Part shown: piece after piece, positions 48,516-56,468 of the stretch
How positions within the stretch are numbered: the stretch's first letter is position 1
How the letters are laid out: each line of letters begins with the position of its first letter
Source of the DNA: Pseudomonas vanderleydeniana
Lineage (GTDB): Bacteria; Pseudomonadota; Gammaproteobacteria; Pseudomonadales; Pseudomonadaceae
Direction: 5' to 3'
Length of the DNA stretch: 64,000 bases
Assembly: GCF_014268755.2 (NCBI RefSeq)
Contig: NZ_CP077093.1
Location: 2,282,001 to 2,346,000, forward strand
Notes under the pieces: model-generated
What the model was told of the DNA's origin: nothing
Databases searched by the model: none
The model's input: the letters and a program-made list of their open reading frames with translations, nothing else
Translations under genes and position numbers: made by a program

Positions 48516-49412
48516 TCAGGCCGGCGCCAGCATGGCGGCGGCCTTCTCGCCGATGATTTCCAGCAGTGCTTTCTGCGCTGCCGACGGCTCGCGCTCCTTC
48601 AGGGTCAGGGCATACAGGGTGATGGGCATGGCTGGCGAGATCGGACAGGCATCCAGCCCAGCGCTCCTGGCGCCCACGGCCGTGAACGGGTCGACGATCG
48701 CCAGGCCCTCGCCGGCCTCGACCATGCTGCGCATCATCTGGTAGGTCTGCACCCGTGTCTGCACCTGCGGCGGTGGGCGCAGGCCCTGCAGCTTGCTGTC
48801 GAGCAGCAGGCTGAGGGTATCCTGCTGCTCCAGGCCGATCATCGCCTGGCCCGCCAGGTCCTGCAGGGAGATGTACTTCTGTTTCGGCTGCAGCCAGCCG
48901 TGGGGGGCGAGCAGTTGCAGCTTGCCCTGGGCCAGCGCCTCGCACTGGATCTGCGGGTGTTCGGGATCGTGCAGGCTCAGGCCCAGTTCGATTTCGCGCA
49001 ACAGCAGGTGGCGGACGATGTCCCGGGTAGGCTGGCTGGCCAGGGTGCAAGGGGTGTCGTGAAAACGCCGGCGCAGGGCGGCGATGCCTTGTGGCAGCAG
49101 TTGCTGGGCGAGCGTCGGGGTGCAGGTGACCCGCAGCGGCGGGGATTGGTGCTGGCGTAGCTCCGCGGCCAGGCGTCGCAGCGGTTCCAGTTCCCGGTAC
49201 AGGTGGCTGATCAGCGGTTGCAGCTCGCGGGTCTCGCGGGTTGCCTGCATCCGCCCGCGGACCGTGGCGAACAGCAGGAAGCCCAGTTGCTGTTCAGCTT
49301 CCTGCAGGGTGACACTGAGCGTGGGCGTCGGCAGTTGCAGCAACTCGGCGGCGGGGCCGAGGTTGCCGGTCTGCAGGATGGCCTGGATTGCTTCGATGTG
49401 GCGTAGACGCAT
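48516..49412 (-). CDS. LysR-family transcriptional regulator
   Basis: A 298-residue LysR regulator. The N-terminal winged helix-turn-helix (RLRHIEAIQAILQTGNLGPAAELLQLPTPTLSVTLQEAEQQLGFLLF) is somewhat unusual in lacking the common SxSAAAxxL pattern. A type 2 periplasmic-binding-protein-like effector domain follows from about residue 90 and includes PTLAQQLLPQGIAALRRRF. It resembles TsaR/NocR-like opine or amino-acid regulators more than CbbR types, but I cannot name its target. It is convergent to the acetyltransferase, with three bases between stop codons. Confidence 0.85.
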   Translation of the reverse strand: MRLRHIEAIQAILQTGNLGPAAELLQLPTPTLSVTLQEAEQQLGFLLFATVRGRMQATRETRELQPLISHLYRELEPLRRLAAELRQHQSPPLRVTCTPTLAQQLLPQGIAALRRRFHDTPCTLASQPTRDIVRHLLLREIELGLSLHDPEHPQIQCEALAQGKLQLLAPHGWLQPKQKYISLQDLAGQAMIGLEQQDTLSLLLDSKLQGLRPPPQVQTRVQTYQMMRSMVEAGEGLAIVDPFTAVGARSAGLDACPISPAMPITLYALTLKEREPSAAQKALLEIIGEKAAAMLAPA

Positions 49413-49511
49413 GCTTGAAGTCCATGTCCCGCACGGAGGAGGTCAGTGGACTGATCCTAACCCAAGTTGGCCCGCAAGACTGCAGGTCACCGTGCGTTCA
49501 ACGTTGTGTCT

Positions 49512-49748
49512 TCAAGGGGTGGGAAGGGTATCGGGTTCGCGAATGAGGGTAATCCCCGACTGCACCAGCAGGAACTCGTTCTCGCCGAGTTTATTGATGC
49601 GATCGCCAATGGCCAGTTTATAGGTGGTGACGGGCTCCGTGCCGGCCATGCCTTCCTGCGAAGGCATGGATTCCTGGAACTCATGCACGGAATACACGCG
49701 TCCTTCGGCGTCCCGTGCATGAAATTGTCCGACGAGTACTGCGGCCAT
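49512..49748 (-). CDS. Small conserved hypothetical protein
   Basis: A 78-residue protein, acidic and without transmembrane segments or a signal peptide. It reads MAAVLVGQFHARDAEGRVYSVHEFQ and ends in NEFLLVQSGITLIREPDTLP, which suggests a small beta-barrel or a regulatory domain. The ATG at 49748 was preferred; the open frame extends upstream to 49877, but that stretch is low in family-like character. Proteins of this size and start are, to my knowledge, common in Pseudomonas with no function assigned. It is divergent from the FMN reductase gene across 218 bases. Confidence 0.6.
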   Translation of the reverse strand: MAAVLVGQFHARDAEGRVYSVHEFQESMPSQEGMAGTEPVTTYKLAIGDRINKLGENEFLLVQSGITLIREPDTLPTP

Positions 49749-49966
49749 CTGTATTGAACCTCTGGAAATTAACTGCCGATTTGCGGCTCTGTAGACCGTG
49801 CCCGGCTTGGGGAAGTTTTGTCTCGGGGAAAAAATATTCGGGCGATCCTGCCGGTTGCGACGCTGGCAAGGGGCCATATCCTGCGTCGTATTGGGAAAAA
49901 TCCGACATCAGTGGCGAGGGATCATCTATACCTAAAGCTCCCTCGTCCCCTGTGTCAGGAGTGTCC

Positions 49967-50524
49967 ATGAGTAATGTCCATACCGTCGCTGTGCTGGTTG
50001 GCAGCCTGAGAAAAGAGTCGATCAACCGCAAGGTGGCCCTGGCCCTGGCTGATCTGGCGCCGGCGAACCTGAAGCTGAAGATTGTCGAGATCGGCGACCT
50101 GCCGTTGTACAACGAAGATATCGACGGCACGCCGCCAGCGGCCTACACCACGTTTCGCGAGCAGGTCGCGGCGGCCGACGCGCTGTTGTTCGTGACCCCG
50201 GAATACAACCGCTCGGTGCCCGCACCACTGAAGAACGCCATCGACGTGGGTTCGCGGCCGTATGGCAAGAGCGCCTGGGGCGGCAAGCCGGGGGCGGTGA
50301 TCAGCGTGTCCCCGGGGGCGATTGGTGGCTTCGGCGCCAACCATCATCTGCGCCAGTCGCTGGTGTTTCTCAATGTGCCGTGCATGCAGCAGCCGGAAGC
50401 CTATTTCGGTGGCGCCGGCAGTGCATTCGATGACACGGGCAAGTTGTCGGAACAGAGCCGGCCGTTCCTGCAGGGCTTCATCAATGCCTATGCGCAATGG
50501 GTGGAGCAGCACAAGAAGGCCTGA
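49967..50524 (+). CDS. NADPH-dependent FMN reductase (ChrR/YieF type)
   Basis: A 185-residue flavodoxin-fold oxidoreductase. The FMN phosphate loop is VLVGSLRKESINRKVA near the N-terminus. The signature PEYNRSVPAPLKNAIDVGSRP follows at about residue 75, and GKPGAVISVSPGAIGGFGANHHLRQ after it completes the flavin site. This group reduces quinones, chromate, azo compounds or other electrophiles. The ATG at 49967 was chosen as it opens the first beta strand with a normal short N-terminus. The longer open frame to 49715 crosses the divergent promoter region. It is followed by a repeat block and shows no partner gene. Confidence 0.9.
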   Translation: MSNVHTVAVLVGSLRKESINRKVALALADLAPANLKLKIVEIGDLPLYNEDIDGTPPAAYTTFREQVAAADALLFVTPEYNRSVPAPLKNAIDVGSRPYGKSAWGGKPGAVISVSPGAIGGFGANHHLRQSLVFLNVPCMQQPEAYFGGAGSAFDDTGKLSEQSRPFLQGFINAYAQWVEQHKKA

Positions 50525-50574
50525 CGAACTACTGAACCCAACCCTTGCAGGAGCCTGCAAGGTATGGCGTTACC

Positions 50575-50681
50575 GATCGTTCCCACGCTCTGCGTGGGAA
50601 TGCCTCTCAGGACGCTCAGCGTCCGCCCTTGCGATGCAGAGCGTCACGGGCTGCGTTCCCACGCGGAGCGTGGGAACGATC
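50575..50681. repeat. GTTCCCACGC-type palindromic repeat element
   Basis: A 107-base element with inverted ends: GATCGTTCCCACGCTC at 50575-50590 and GAGCGTGGGAACGATC at 50666-50681 are exact complements. Sub-hairpins lie within: TTCCCACGCTCTGCGTGGGAA on the left and TTCCCACGCGGAGCGTGGGAA on the right, with GGACGCTCAGCGTCC in the middle. It belongs to a repeat class different from the other REP doublets in the window and may be a REPIN or MITE-like unit. Confidence 0.78.
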
Positions 50682-50721
50682 ATCAAACACCCCGCATCCT
50701 GTGGGGACGGATGGCAATGGA

Positions 50722-51549
50722 TCAGCAACCCTGCGGCATTTCCCCATTCGCCAACCGCTGGTTGATCGCTGCAATCACCTGCGGCAGTTCGTTGATGGTG
50801 TCGATCAGGTAGTGCGGGCGCGAGCCTTCGAACAGGGCGTGGATACGCTGGCGCTCGGCCGCCAGGCTGGCGCTGTCCAGCGCCTGGTAGTCCTCGTAGT
50901 TCAGGCCCAGGGCATTGCCGGAACAGACCAGGGCGACCGTCCACATGCCGGCGCGGCGACCTTCCAGAATCCCCGGTACCGTATCGTCCACCTTCACGCA
51001 GGCCGCGACATCGTCGATGCCCAGGGCGATCACGTTGGCCAGCGCCTGGGCCGGCCAGGGGCGGCCATTCGGCACGTCATCGGTGGCCACCACATGGTCG
51101 GCGACATACCCATTGCCGGCCGCCAGCTCGACGACCTTGGCCATCACCTGGGCCGGGTAGCCGGAACACGAACCGATTTTCAGGCCCTGGCGACGCAGTT
51201 CGGCGAGGGTGTCGAGCGCGCCGGGAATCAGCGCCGAATGCTCGGCGATCTTTTCGATCTGCAGCGGCATGAAGCGCTGGTAGATCTCGGTGACATCCAC
51301 GTCCCTGGGCGTGCGCCCGAATACCCGGCGATAGCGCTCGGCGATCTGCGGCTGGTTGCACAGGGTGCGGATGTGATCCCACTTGCCCATGCCCATCGGC
51401 CCGCGGGCCTCCTCGATGGACACCTGCACGTCGAATTCGGCGAAGGCTTCGACGAAGATCTGGGTCGGGGCGAACGAGCCGAAGTCGACGACGGTGCCGG
51501 CCCAGTCGAGGATGGCGGCTTGCAGTCGGGTCGGTTGGGTGTAGTTCAT
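50722..51549 (-). CDS. phnX: Phosphonoacetaldehyde hydrolase PhnX
   Basis: A 275-residue HAD-superfamily enzyme that splits the C-P bond of phosphonoacetaldehyde to acetaldehyde and phosphate. The nucleophile motif is [18 protein letters not shown]. The Schiff-base Lys lies in [14 protein letters not shown] in the cap domain. HAD motifs II and III-IV are [11 protein letters not shown] and [22 protein letters not shown]. It is the second gene after phnW, 10 bases apart, and completes the two-step pathway from 2-aminoethylphosphonate. All catalytic positions appear intact. Confidence 0.96.
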   Translation of the reverse strand: MNYTQPTRLQAAILDWAGTVVDFGSFAPTQIFVEAFAEFDVQVSIEEARGPMGMGKWDHIRTLCNQPQIAERYRRVFGRTPRDVDVTEIYQRFMPLQIEKIAEHSALIPGALDTLAELRRQGLKIGSCSGYPAQVMAKVVELAAGNGYVADHVVATDDVPNGRPWPAQALANVIALGIDDVAACVKVDDTVPGILEGRRAGMWTVALVCSGNALGLNYEDYQALDSASLAAERQRIHALFEGSRPHYLIDTINELPQVIAAINQRLANGEMPQGC

Positions 51550-51559
51550 GACGGTGGCC

Positions 51560-52720
51560 TCAGGCTCGGAAGTGGATGTTCAGGGTAGGCGTGGTAACAA
51601 CGCCTGGAATGCTCGGTGTCACGACGCCCATCTCGTGCAGGGCCTCGCCGATCGCCCGGACCGCAGCCTGCATGTCATGGCGGGTGACGTCGCCAATGCA
51701 ACCGACACGGAAGGTGTCGACCTCGGTCAGCTTGCCCGGGTACAGGATGAAACCCTTGGCCTTGACCCGCTCGTAGAGCGCCTTGAAGTCATAGTGCTCA
51801 TCCTGCGGCGCATGCACGGTGACGATGATCGGTGCCTGGATCGCCTCCGGCAGGAAACTGCGCAGGCCGAGCTTGCCCAGCTCTTCGAGCAGCATCTGGC
51901 AGTTGTCGGCATAGCGGCGATAGCGTGCCGGCTGGCCGCCTTGCTCCTCATATTGCAGGAGGGCCTCGTGCAGGGCGGCGACCACGTGGGTCGGCGGGGT
52001 GAAGCGCCACTGGCCGGTGCGTGCCAGGTAGGCCTGCTGGTCATGCAGGTCCAGCGCCAGCGAATGCGAATTGCCAGCGGCCTCGGCCAGGGTGGCCTTG
52101 TGCGCGAAGACGAAACCCATGCCCGGTACGCCTTCCAGGCATTTGCCCGAGGCGGCGATCAGGGCATCGAACGGCACCAGCCGGGCGTCGATGGGCAGGG
52201 CGCCGAAGGAGCTCATGGCGTCGATGATCAGGCGTTTGCCGTGGCGGGCGACAACCTCGGCGATCTGCTCCAGCGGGTTGAGGATACCGGTGCTGGTTTC
52301 GCAGTGGATCAGCGCGACATGGGTGATGGCCGGGTCGGCGAGCAGCCGCTGTTCGACCGCTGCCGCGTCGCTTGGCTGGTCCTCGGCGGTGGCCAGGGTG
52401 CAGAAGGCCCGGCCCAGCACCGAACAGAGGGTCGCCAGGCGCTTGCCATAGGCGCCATTGACCAGCACCAGCACCTTGCCGTCACGGGGCACCAGGGTGC
52501 CGATGGCGGCTTCGACGGCGAAGGTCCCGCTGCCCTGCAGTGGCACGCAATGATGGCTGGCGGCGCCGTTGATGAGGGTCAGCAGGCGTTGGCAGACGCT
52601 GGCGGTCAGTTGGTTGAAGCGCTCGTCCCATGAGCCCCAGTCCAGCAGCAGCGCCTGGCGGGTGCGGGCCGAGGTGGTGAGCGGGCCGGGGGTCAGCAGG
52701 ATGGGGGCGGCAGTACTCAT
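51560..52720 (-). CDS. phnW: 2-aminoethylphosphonate--pyruvate transaminase PhnW
   Basis: A 386-residue PLP aminotransferase, fold type I, that makes phosphonoacetaldehyde and alanine from 2-aminoethylphosphonate and pyruvate. The N-terminal [26 protein letters not shown] is characteristic. The PLP site includes [16 protein letters not shown], and the Schiff-base lysine lies in [16 protein letters not shown]. The ATG at 52720 starts the standard protein with GGAACCCTCC just upstream on its strand; an extension to 52789 crosses the divergent promoter. It leads the phnWX unit and is divergent from a LysR regulator. Confidence 0.96.
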   Translation of the reverse strand: MSTAAPILLTPGPLTTSARTRQALLLDWGSWDERFNQLTASVCQRLLTLINGAASHHCVPLQGSGTFAVEAAIGTLVPRDGKVLVLVNGAYGKRLATLCSVLGRAFCTLATAEDQPSDAAAVEQRLLADPAITHVALIHCETSTGILNPLEQIAEVVARHGKRLIIDAMSSFGALPIDARLVPFDALIAASGKCLEGVPGMGFVFAHKATLAEAAGNSHSLALDLHDQQAYLARTGQWRFTPPTHVVAALHEALLQYEEQGGQPARYRRYADNCQMLLEELGKLGLRSFLPEAIQAPIIVTVHAPQDEHYDFKALYERVKAKGFILYPGKLTEVDTFRVGCIGDVTRHDMQAAVRAIGEALHEMGVVTPSIPGVVTTPTLNIHFRA

Positions 52721-52835
52721 GGAGGGTTCCTTGCAGCGCTGGTCATTGACGGGATACAGGGCATACGTTGCGGTTTGCCTTGTTATCAATCAAATTGTTT
52801 GTTGTTATGCGAGCTATAAGTGAGGCCGATAGACA
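52721..52835. promoter_or_regulatory. Divergent phnW-lysR promoter region
   Basis: The 115-base gap between the divergent genes is A/T-rich at 52780-52812. It contains a short dyad CAAT-CAA-ATTG (52787-52797) and overlapping T-N11-A spacings of the kind LysR proteins bind. The exact operator cannot be fixed from sequence alone. Confidence 0.4.
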
Positions 52836-53693
52836 ATGAACCTGTTCCAACTCCGTGCATTCGATGCCGTGGCCCGCGAGGGCAGTTTCACCCGTGCCGC
52901 CGCTCGGCTGTTCATCAGCCAGCCGGCGGTCACCGGGCACATCAAGGCCCTGGAAGAGCACTACCAGGTCACGTTGCTGCGGCGTACGGCGCGGCGGGTG
53001 GAGTTGACGGAGCAGGGCACCCGGCTGGCAGCCATCACCCGGGCGATGTTCGGCCTGGCCGAGGAGGCGCGGGTCATGCTCGAGGCCAACCGCCAGTTGC
53101 TCACCGGACGTCTCGAGGTCGCGGCGGATGGGCCGCACATGGTCATGCCGATGCTCGCCAGGCTGCGCGAGCGTTACCCGGGCGTCACCGTCAACCTGCG
53201 CCTCGGCAACGCTCAGGAAACCCTCGCGGCGCTGCTTGCCGAACATGCCGATGTCGCTGTGCTGACCGAGGTCGAGCCACGCAAGGGCTTGCATCTGCAG
53301 GCCTTGAGCGAGTCGCGGATCTGCGTGCTGGTGCCGGCCGGCCATCCCTGGCAGGACGAGCCCGAAGGGATCGCGTTGCAGCGTCTGGACCAGATGATCA
53401 TGGTGCTGCGCGAACCTTCGTCGATCACGCGGCGAACCTTCGACCAGGCTTGCCACCTGGCCGGGGTCACTCCGCGGGTGCTGCTGGAGCTGGACAGCCG
53501 CGAGGCGGTGACCGAGGCGGTGGCGGCCGACCTCGGGCTGGGGATCGTCTCATCCCTGGAGGTCAGCCATGATCCGCGGGTCCGGGCCGTGCCGCTGATC
53601 GGCGACGGGCTGCGCAACCGACACATGGTCGGTTGCCTGGAACGGCGTACCGAGCTGCGCCTGATCCAGGCCTTCCTCGGTTTGCTGGCGTGA
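52836..53693 (+). CDS. LysR-family regulator of the phnWX operon
   Basis: A 285-residue LysR regulator with a classic helix-turn-helix (LRAFDAVAREGSFTRAAARLFISQPAVTGHIKALEEHYQVTLLRR) and an effector domain from about residue 90. Its divergent position next to phnW-phnX, sharing a 115-base promoter gap, makes it the likely activator of 2-aminoethylphosphonate use, as for the AepP-type or PhnR-type regulators linked to phnWX in other bacteria. The ligand (2-aminoethylphosphonate or phosphonoacetaldehyde) is inferred. Confidence 0.88.
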   Translation: MNLFQLRAFDAVAREGSFTRAAARLFISQPAVTGHIKALEEHYQVTLLRRTARRVELTEQGTRLAAITRAMFGLAEEARVMLEANRQLLTGRLEVAADGPHMVMPMLARLRERYPGVTVNLRLGNAQETLAALLAEHADVAVLTEVEPRKGLHLQALSESRICVLVPAGHPWQDEPEGIALQRLDQMIMVLREPSSITRRTFDQACHLAGVTPRVLLELDSREAVTEAVAADLGLGIVSSLEVSHDPRVRAVPLIGDGLRNRHMVGCLERRTELRLIQAFLGLLA

Positions 53694-53704
53694 GCCTCGG
53701 CCCT

Positions 53705-55489
53705 TCAGTTCGGGCTCGAGGGGTTGATCAGCCATTCATGGAGGCTGTGCAGTTCGCCGGGGCCATGCGCGGAGGTGTTGTTCAGGCTCGCCTGGAGCAG
53801 GGCCCGGCGTTGGCCGGGGCTCCAGTGCTGGCGCAGGTACTCGTGCACGGCCAGGCACTGGCCGGGATAGAGCAACCACAGCTGTAGCGGGGTGTCGGCG
53901 AGTGCCAGGGCCAATCGATGACGCTGGCATGGGCTCAATACGACCATGCCCCGGTCGTCGCTGCGGCCTTCGAGCAGGATGTCGTCGCGGCCCAGGCGCG
54001 CCAGCGCTCCGAGGCCGGGGCGCGGCATGCGCACGATGTACCAGACACTCCCGGCCAGGCAGTTTCCGCTCTCCTGCGGTCGTTCATGGAGGTAGATTTC
54101 CCCCGGCGTTTCAAGGGGGGCCGCCCGTGGCAGGGCATCAGTGTCCCGATCCCTCAGGAAACCGCAGATCACCAGTTGGTCGGGATCATGGTCGACGCAG
54201 CTGATCAACACCTGGCTGCCCACCGCCGGCGCCTTGCCCTCGGCGACGCCCAGCGCGATCCAGCAACCGGGCGAGGCATCCGGGGCGTGCAGTGCGTCCT
54301 GCAAGCGGACGTGCAGGCGCCCCTGGGCATCGGGTTGGGCCGACTGCCCGGGAGTACCGAGGACCGTCCCCAACTGGTAACCCCTTGGCTGCGGGCGGGG
54401 CTGGCGCAGGGCGGGGCGGAACGGCGTGGCCCAGGGGATCGCCTTGAAGTGATTGTGATAACCCCCGGTTGCGAGGGGGGCGTCCTGCGGCAGGAGGTGC
54501 CCGCCGTTCACCTGCTGTTCGCCCCAGTGATGGACCTCGGTAATCAGCCACTGATCGTTGAGCGCCTGGCGTGGATGGTCGCCCAGGTGACGCACATCGG
54601 CGCTGTGCAGTGTCGCGAGTGTGCTGCTGCCCTGGATCTGTCGGCTGTCGCAGCGCAGGCGTTCGAGGGTTCGACGGCCGTACTGCAGCACATGGCGTTG
54701 CCGTGCATCCACGCTCGTCGAGTGCAGTCCCGGCAGCCCGCCCTGGTTGGCGGCCGCCTCGTCTGCGGGGGACGGAGGGGCGGCTGGCCAGGGCGTGTCG
54801 CCTGTCCGGGATGGCCGCGGGATGTCGAGCGGGCCTGGCATCGCGTACCGCTCATGCAACTGGTGGATGACCGGCTGGCCGTTGCCGGGCATCGCACTGT
54901 AGCGCAGCAGGCCCTGGCGCTCGGGGAACGCCTGGGGGTCCTCGGCAAGGACCAGGACATGCCTGCGGGGGCCATGCTCGAAGTGATAGTGGATGCCTTC
55001 TTCCTCGCACAACCGGTTCAGCCATTGCAGGTCGTTCTGTTCATGCTGCTGGCAAAATGGACGGGGTGGGTAGCTGCCTTGGCCGAGTTCGAGGCGATAG
55101 TCGGCGGGCCCCATTCCATGGCTGTCGAGCAGCCGCCCGAGGATCTCGGGCACGCTCAGGTCATGGAATACCTGGCGCCTGGCACTTTGTTCGAGCAGCG
55201 TCAGGCGCGGGCCCAGCACGACCTGGTAATGGCACTGCGTCGGGCTGAGGTAGCCGCTGCTGATTTCATGGATCAGCCCGTGGACACCTTCTCCCGGGCA
55301 TCCGAAACCGAGAAACGCCGGTTGCTGCAGCAGCGCCTGCAGATCCAGCTCGGGGTCGCTGCCCAGCAGCTCGATGTCGAAACGGTAGACCTGGTTCAGG
55401 GCTTCGCGACCACTGAAGCGAATGACCTGCAGGGGCGCGTGGAGCGAATCGATTGTCAGTGAGATCAGTCGTGCCTTGTCCTGAGCCAT
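53705..55489 (-). CDS. Atypical solitary VgrG-like type VI tip protein
   Basis: A 594-residue VgrG-family protein. The gp27-like base covers about residues 1-365, with the characteristic GLIHEISSGYLSPTQCHYQVVLGPRLTLLEQSARRQVF and the conserved RPFCQQHEQNDLQWLNRLCEEEGIHYHFEH. An OB-fold gp5-like stretch follows at about 369-459 (GTVLGTPGQSAQPDAQGRLHVRL to GSQVLISCVDHDPDQLVICGFL). The usual triple-beta-helix spike with repeated VxVxG units is absent. The last 135 residues instead hold an unfamiliar domain rich in Leu and Arg (LWLLYPGQCLAVHEYLRQHW). No tube, baseplate, adaptor or effector gene is beside it. The ATG at 55489 follows AGAGATGAA. It may be an orphan VgrG with an altered tip or a degenerate one. 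Confidence 0.8.
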   Translation of the reverse strand: MAQDKARLISLTIDSLHAPLQVIRFSGREALNQVYRFDIELLGSDPELDLQALLQQPAFLGFGCPGEGVHGLIHEISSGYLSPTQCHYQVVLGPRLTLLEQSARRQVFHDLSVPEILGRLLDSHGMGPADYRLELGQGSYPPRPFCQQHEQNDLQWLNRLCEEEGIHYHFEHGPRRHVLVLAEDPQAFPERQGLLRYSAMPGNGQPVIHQLHERYAMPGPLDIPRPSRTGDTPWPAAPPSPADEAAANQGGLPGLHSTSVDARQRHVLQYGRRTLERLRCDSRQIQGSSTLATLHSADVRHLGDHPRQALNDQWLITEVHHWGEQQVNGGHLLPQDAPLATGGYHNHFKAIPWATPFRPALRQPRPQPRGYQLGTVLGTPGQSAQPDAQGRLHVRLQDALHAPDASPGCWIALGVAEGKAPAVGSQVLISCVDHDPDQLVICGFLRDRDTDALPRAAPLETPGEIYLHERPQESGNCLAGSVWYIVRMPRPGLGALARLGRDDILLEGRSDDRGMVVLSPCQRHRLALALADTPLQLWLLYPGQCLAVHEYLRQHWSPGQRRALLQASLNNTSAHGPGELHSLHEWLINPSSPN

Positions 55490-55705
55490 TTCATCTCTTT
55501 TTGTCGGGAAGGTTGTGACAGAGGGTACGAAATGCTGGAGATATCGGGACACAGCAAAACAGCTTTTGGGAAATTGCCTACGACGATCTGCGCATAGTCG
55601 TAGCGATTGTCAGGTTTTGGTCGATCCGTGACTTTTTGCCGTATAAACTGCGCGCAAAGCGTCGGCCAATAAATGTCACGACGCCACTGATCGAGAGAGT
55701 GAGTA

Positions 55706-56410
55706 ATGGGCGCACAGTGGAAGGTTAAACACAAAGAGGCGGCAGCCAACGCCAAGGGCAAGCTGTTCGGCAAGCTGGTCAAGGAAATCACCATCGCCGC
55801 GCGCAACGGTGCGGACATTTCCACCAACGCGCACCTGCGCCTGGTGGTCGAGCAGGCGAAGAAAGCCTCGATGCCTCGCGACACCCTGGAGCGCGCGATC
55901 AAGAAAGGTTCCGGCCAACTGGGCGAAACCGTGCAGTACCACCGCGTCACCTATGAAGGGTTTGCCCCGCACCAGGTGCCGCTGATCGTCGAGTGCGTCA
56001 CCGACAACGTCAACCGCACCGTGGCGGAAATCCGCGTGGCGTTCCGCAAGGGCCAACTGGGTGCTTCCGGTTCGGTGTCCTGGGACTTCAACCATGTCGG
56101 CCTGATCGAAGCGTCGCCGGACAGCCCGGACGCCGATCCGGAAGTGGCGGCCATCGAAGCCGGTGCGCAGGATTTCGAACCGGGTGAAGAGGGCGCGACC
56201 CTGTTCATCACCGAGACCACCGACCTTGATGCCGTGCAGAAGGCCCTGCCGGAGCAGGGGTTCACCGTGCTGTCGGCGAAGCTGGGCTACCAGCCGAAGA
56301 ACCCGGTCAGCGGCCTGAGCGACGAGCAGATGGCGGAAGTCGAAGCCTTCCTCGAAGGTCTGGACAACCACGACGACGTGCAGGACATGTTCGTCGGCCT
56401 GGCGGGCTGA
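55706..56410 (+). CDS. YebC/PmpR-family protein, YeeN-type paralogue
   Basis: A 234-residue protein of the YebC/TACO1 family, involved in translation of difficult sequences and formerly annotated as transcriptional regulators. The N-terminal core [40 protein letters not shown] differs from true YebC (which begins AGHSKWANI) and resembles the YeeN branch. The typical [18 protein letters not shown] motif is present as [21 protein letters not shown], with [14 protein letters not shown] after it. A canonical yebC is expected elsewhere beside ruvC. It is divergent from the vgrG-like gene and convergent to the LRR-kinase gene. Confidence 0.9.
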   Translation: MGAQWKVKHKEAAANAKGKLFGKLVKEITIAARNGADISTNAHLRLVVEQAKKASMPRDTLERAIKKGSGQLGETVQYHRVTYEGFAPHQVPLIVECVTDNVNRTVAEIRVAFRKGQLGASGSVSWDFNHVGLIEASPDSPDADPEVAAIEAGAQDFEPGEEGATLFITETTDLDAVQKALPEQGFTVLSAKLGYQPKNPVSGLSDEQMAEVEAFLEGLDNHDDVQDMFVGLAG

Positions 56411-56427
56411 TCCCCGACCTCAGCGCA

Positions 56428-56456
56428 CCTGTTCGCGGCGGTCCGCCGCGAACAGG
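56428..56456. terminator. Perfect 13-bp hairpin between convergent genes
   Basis: CCTGTTCGCGGCG and CGCCGCGAACAGG pair perfectly across a 3-base loop (GTC) between the YebC-like stop and the LRR-kinase stop. There is no T run, so it may be a rho-dependent or RNA-stabilising structure rather than an intrinsic terminator. Confidence 0.65.
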
Positions 56457-56468
56457 GCCACACATGAC

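Noticed and set aside
49715..49966. Extended N-terminus of the FMN reductase
   Set aside because: The stretch crosses the divergent promoter region and the flavodoxin fold begins at 49967.
50575..50681. CRISPR-like repeat
   Set aside because: It is one palindromic element, not repeats with regular spacers.
53705..55489. Prophage tail module
   Set aside because: The VgrG-like gene stands alone; no other tail, capsid, integrase or lysis gene is near.
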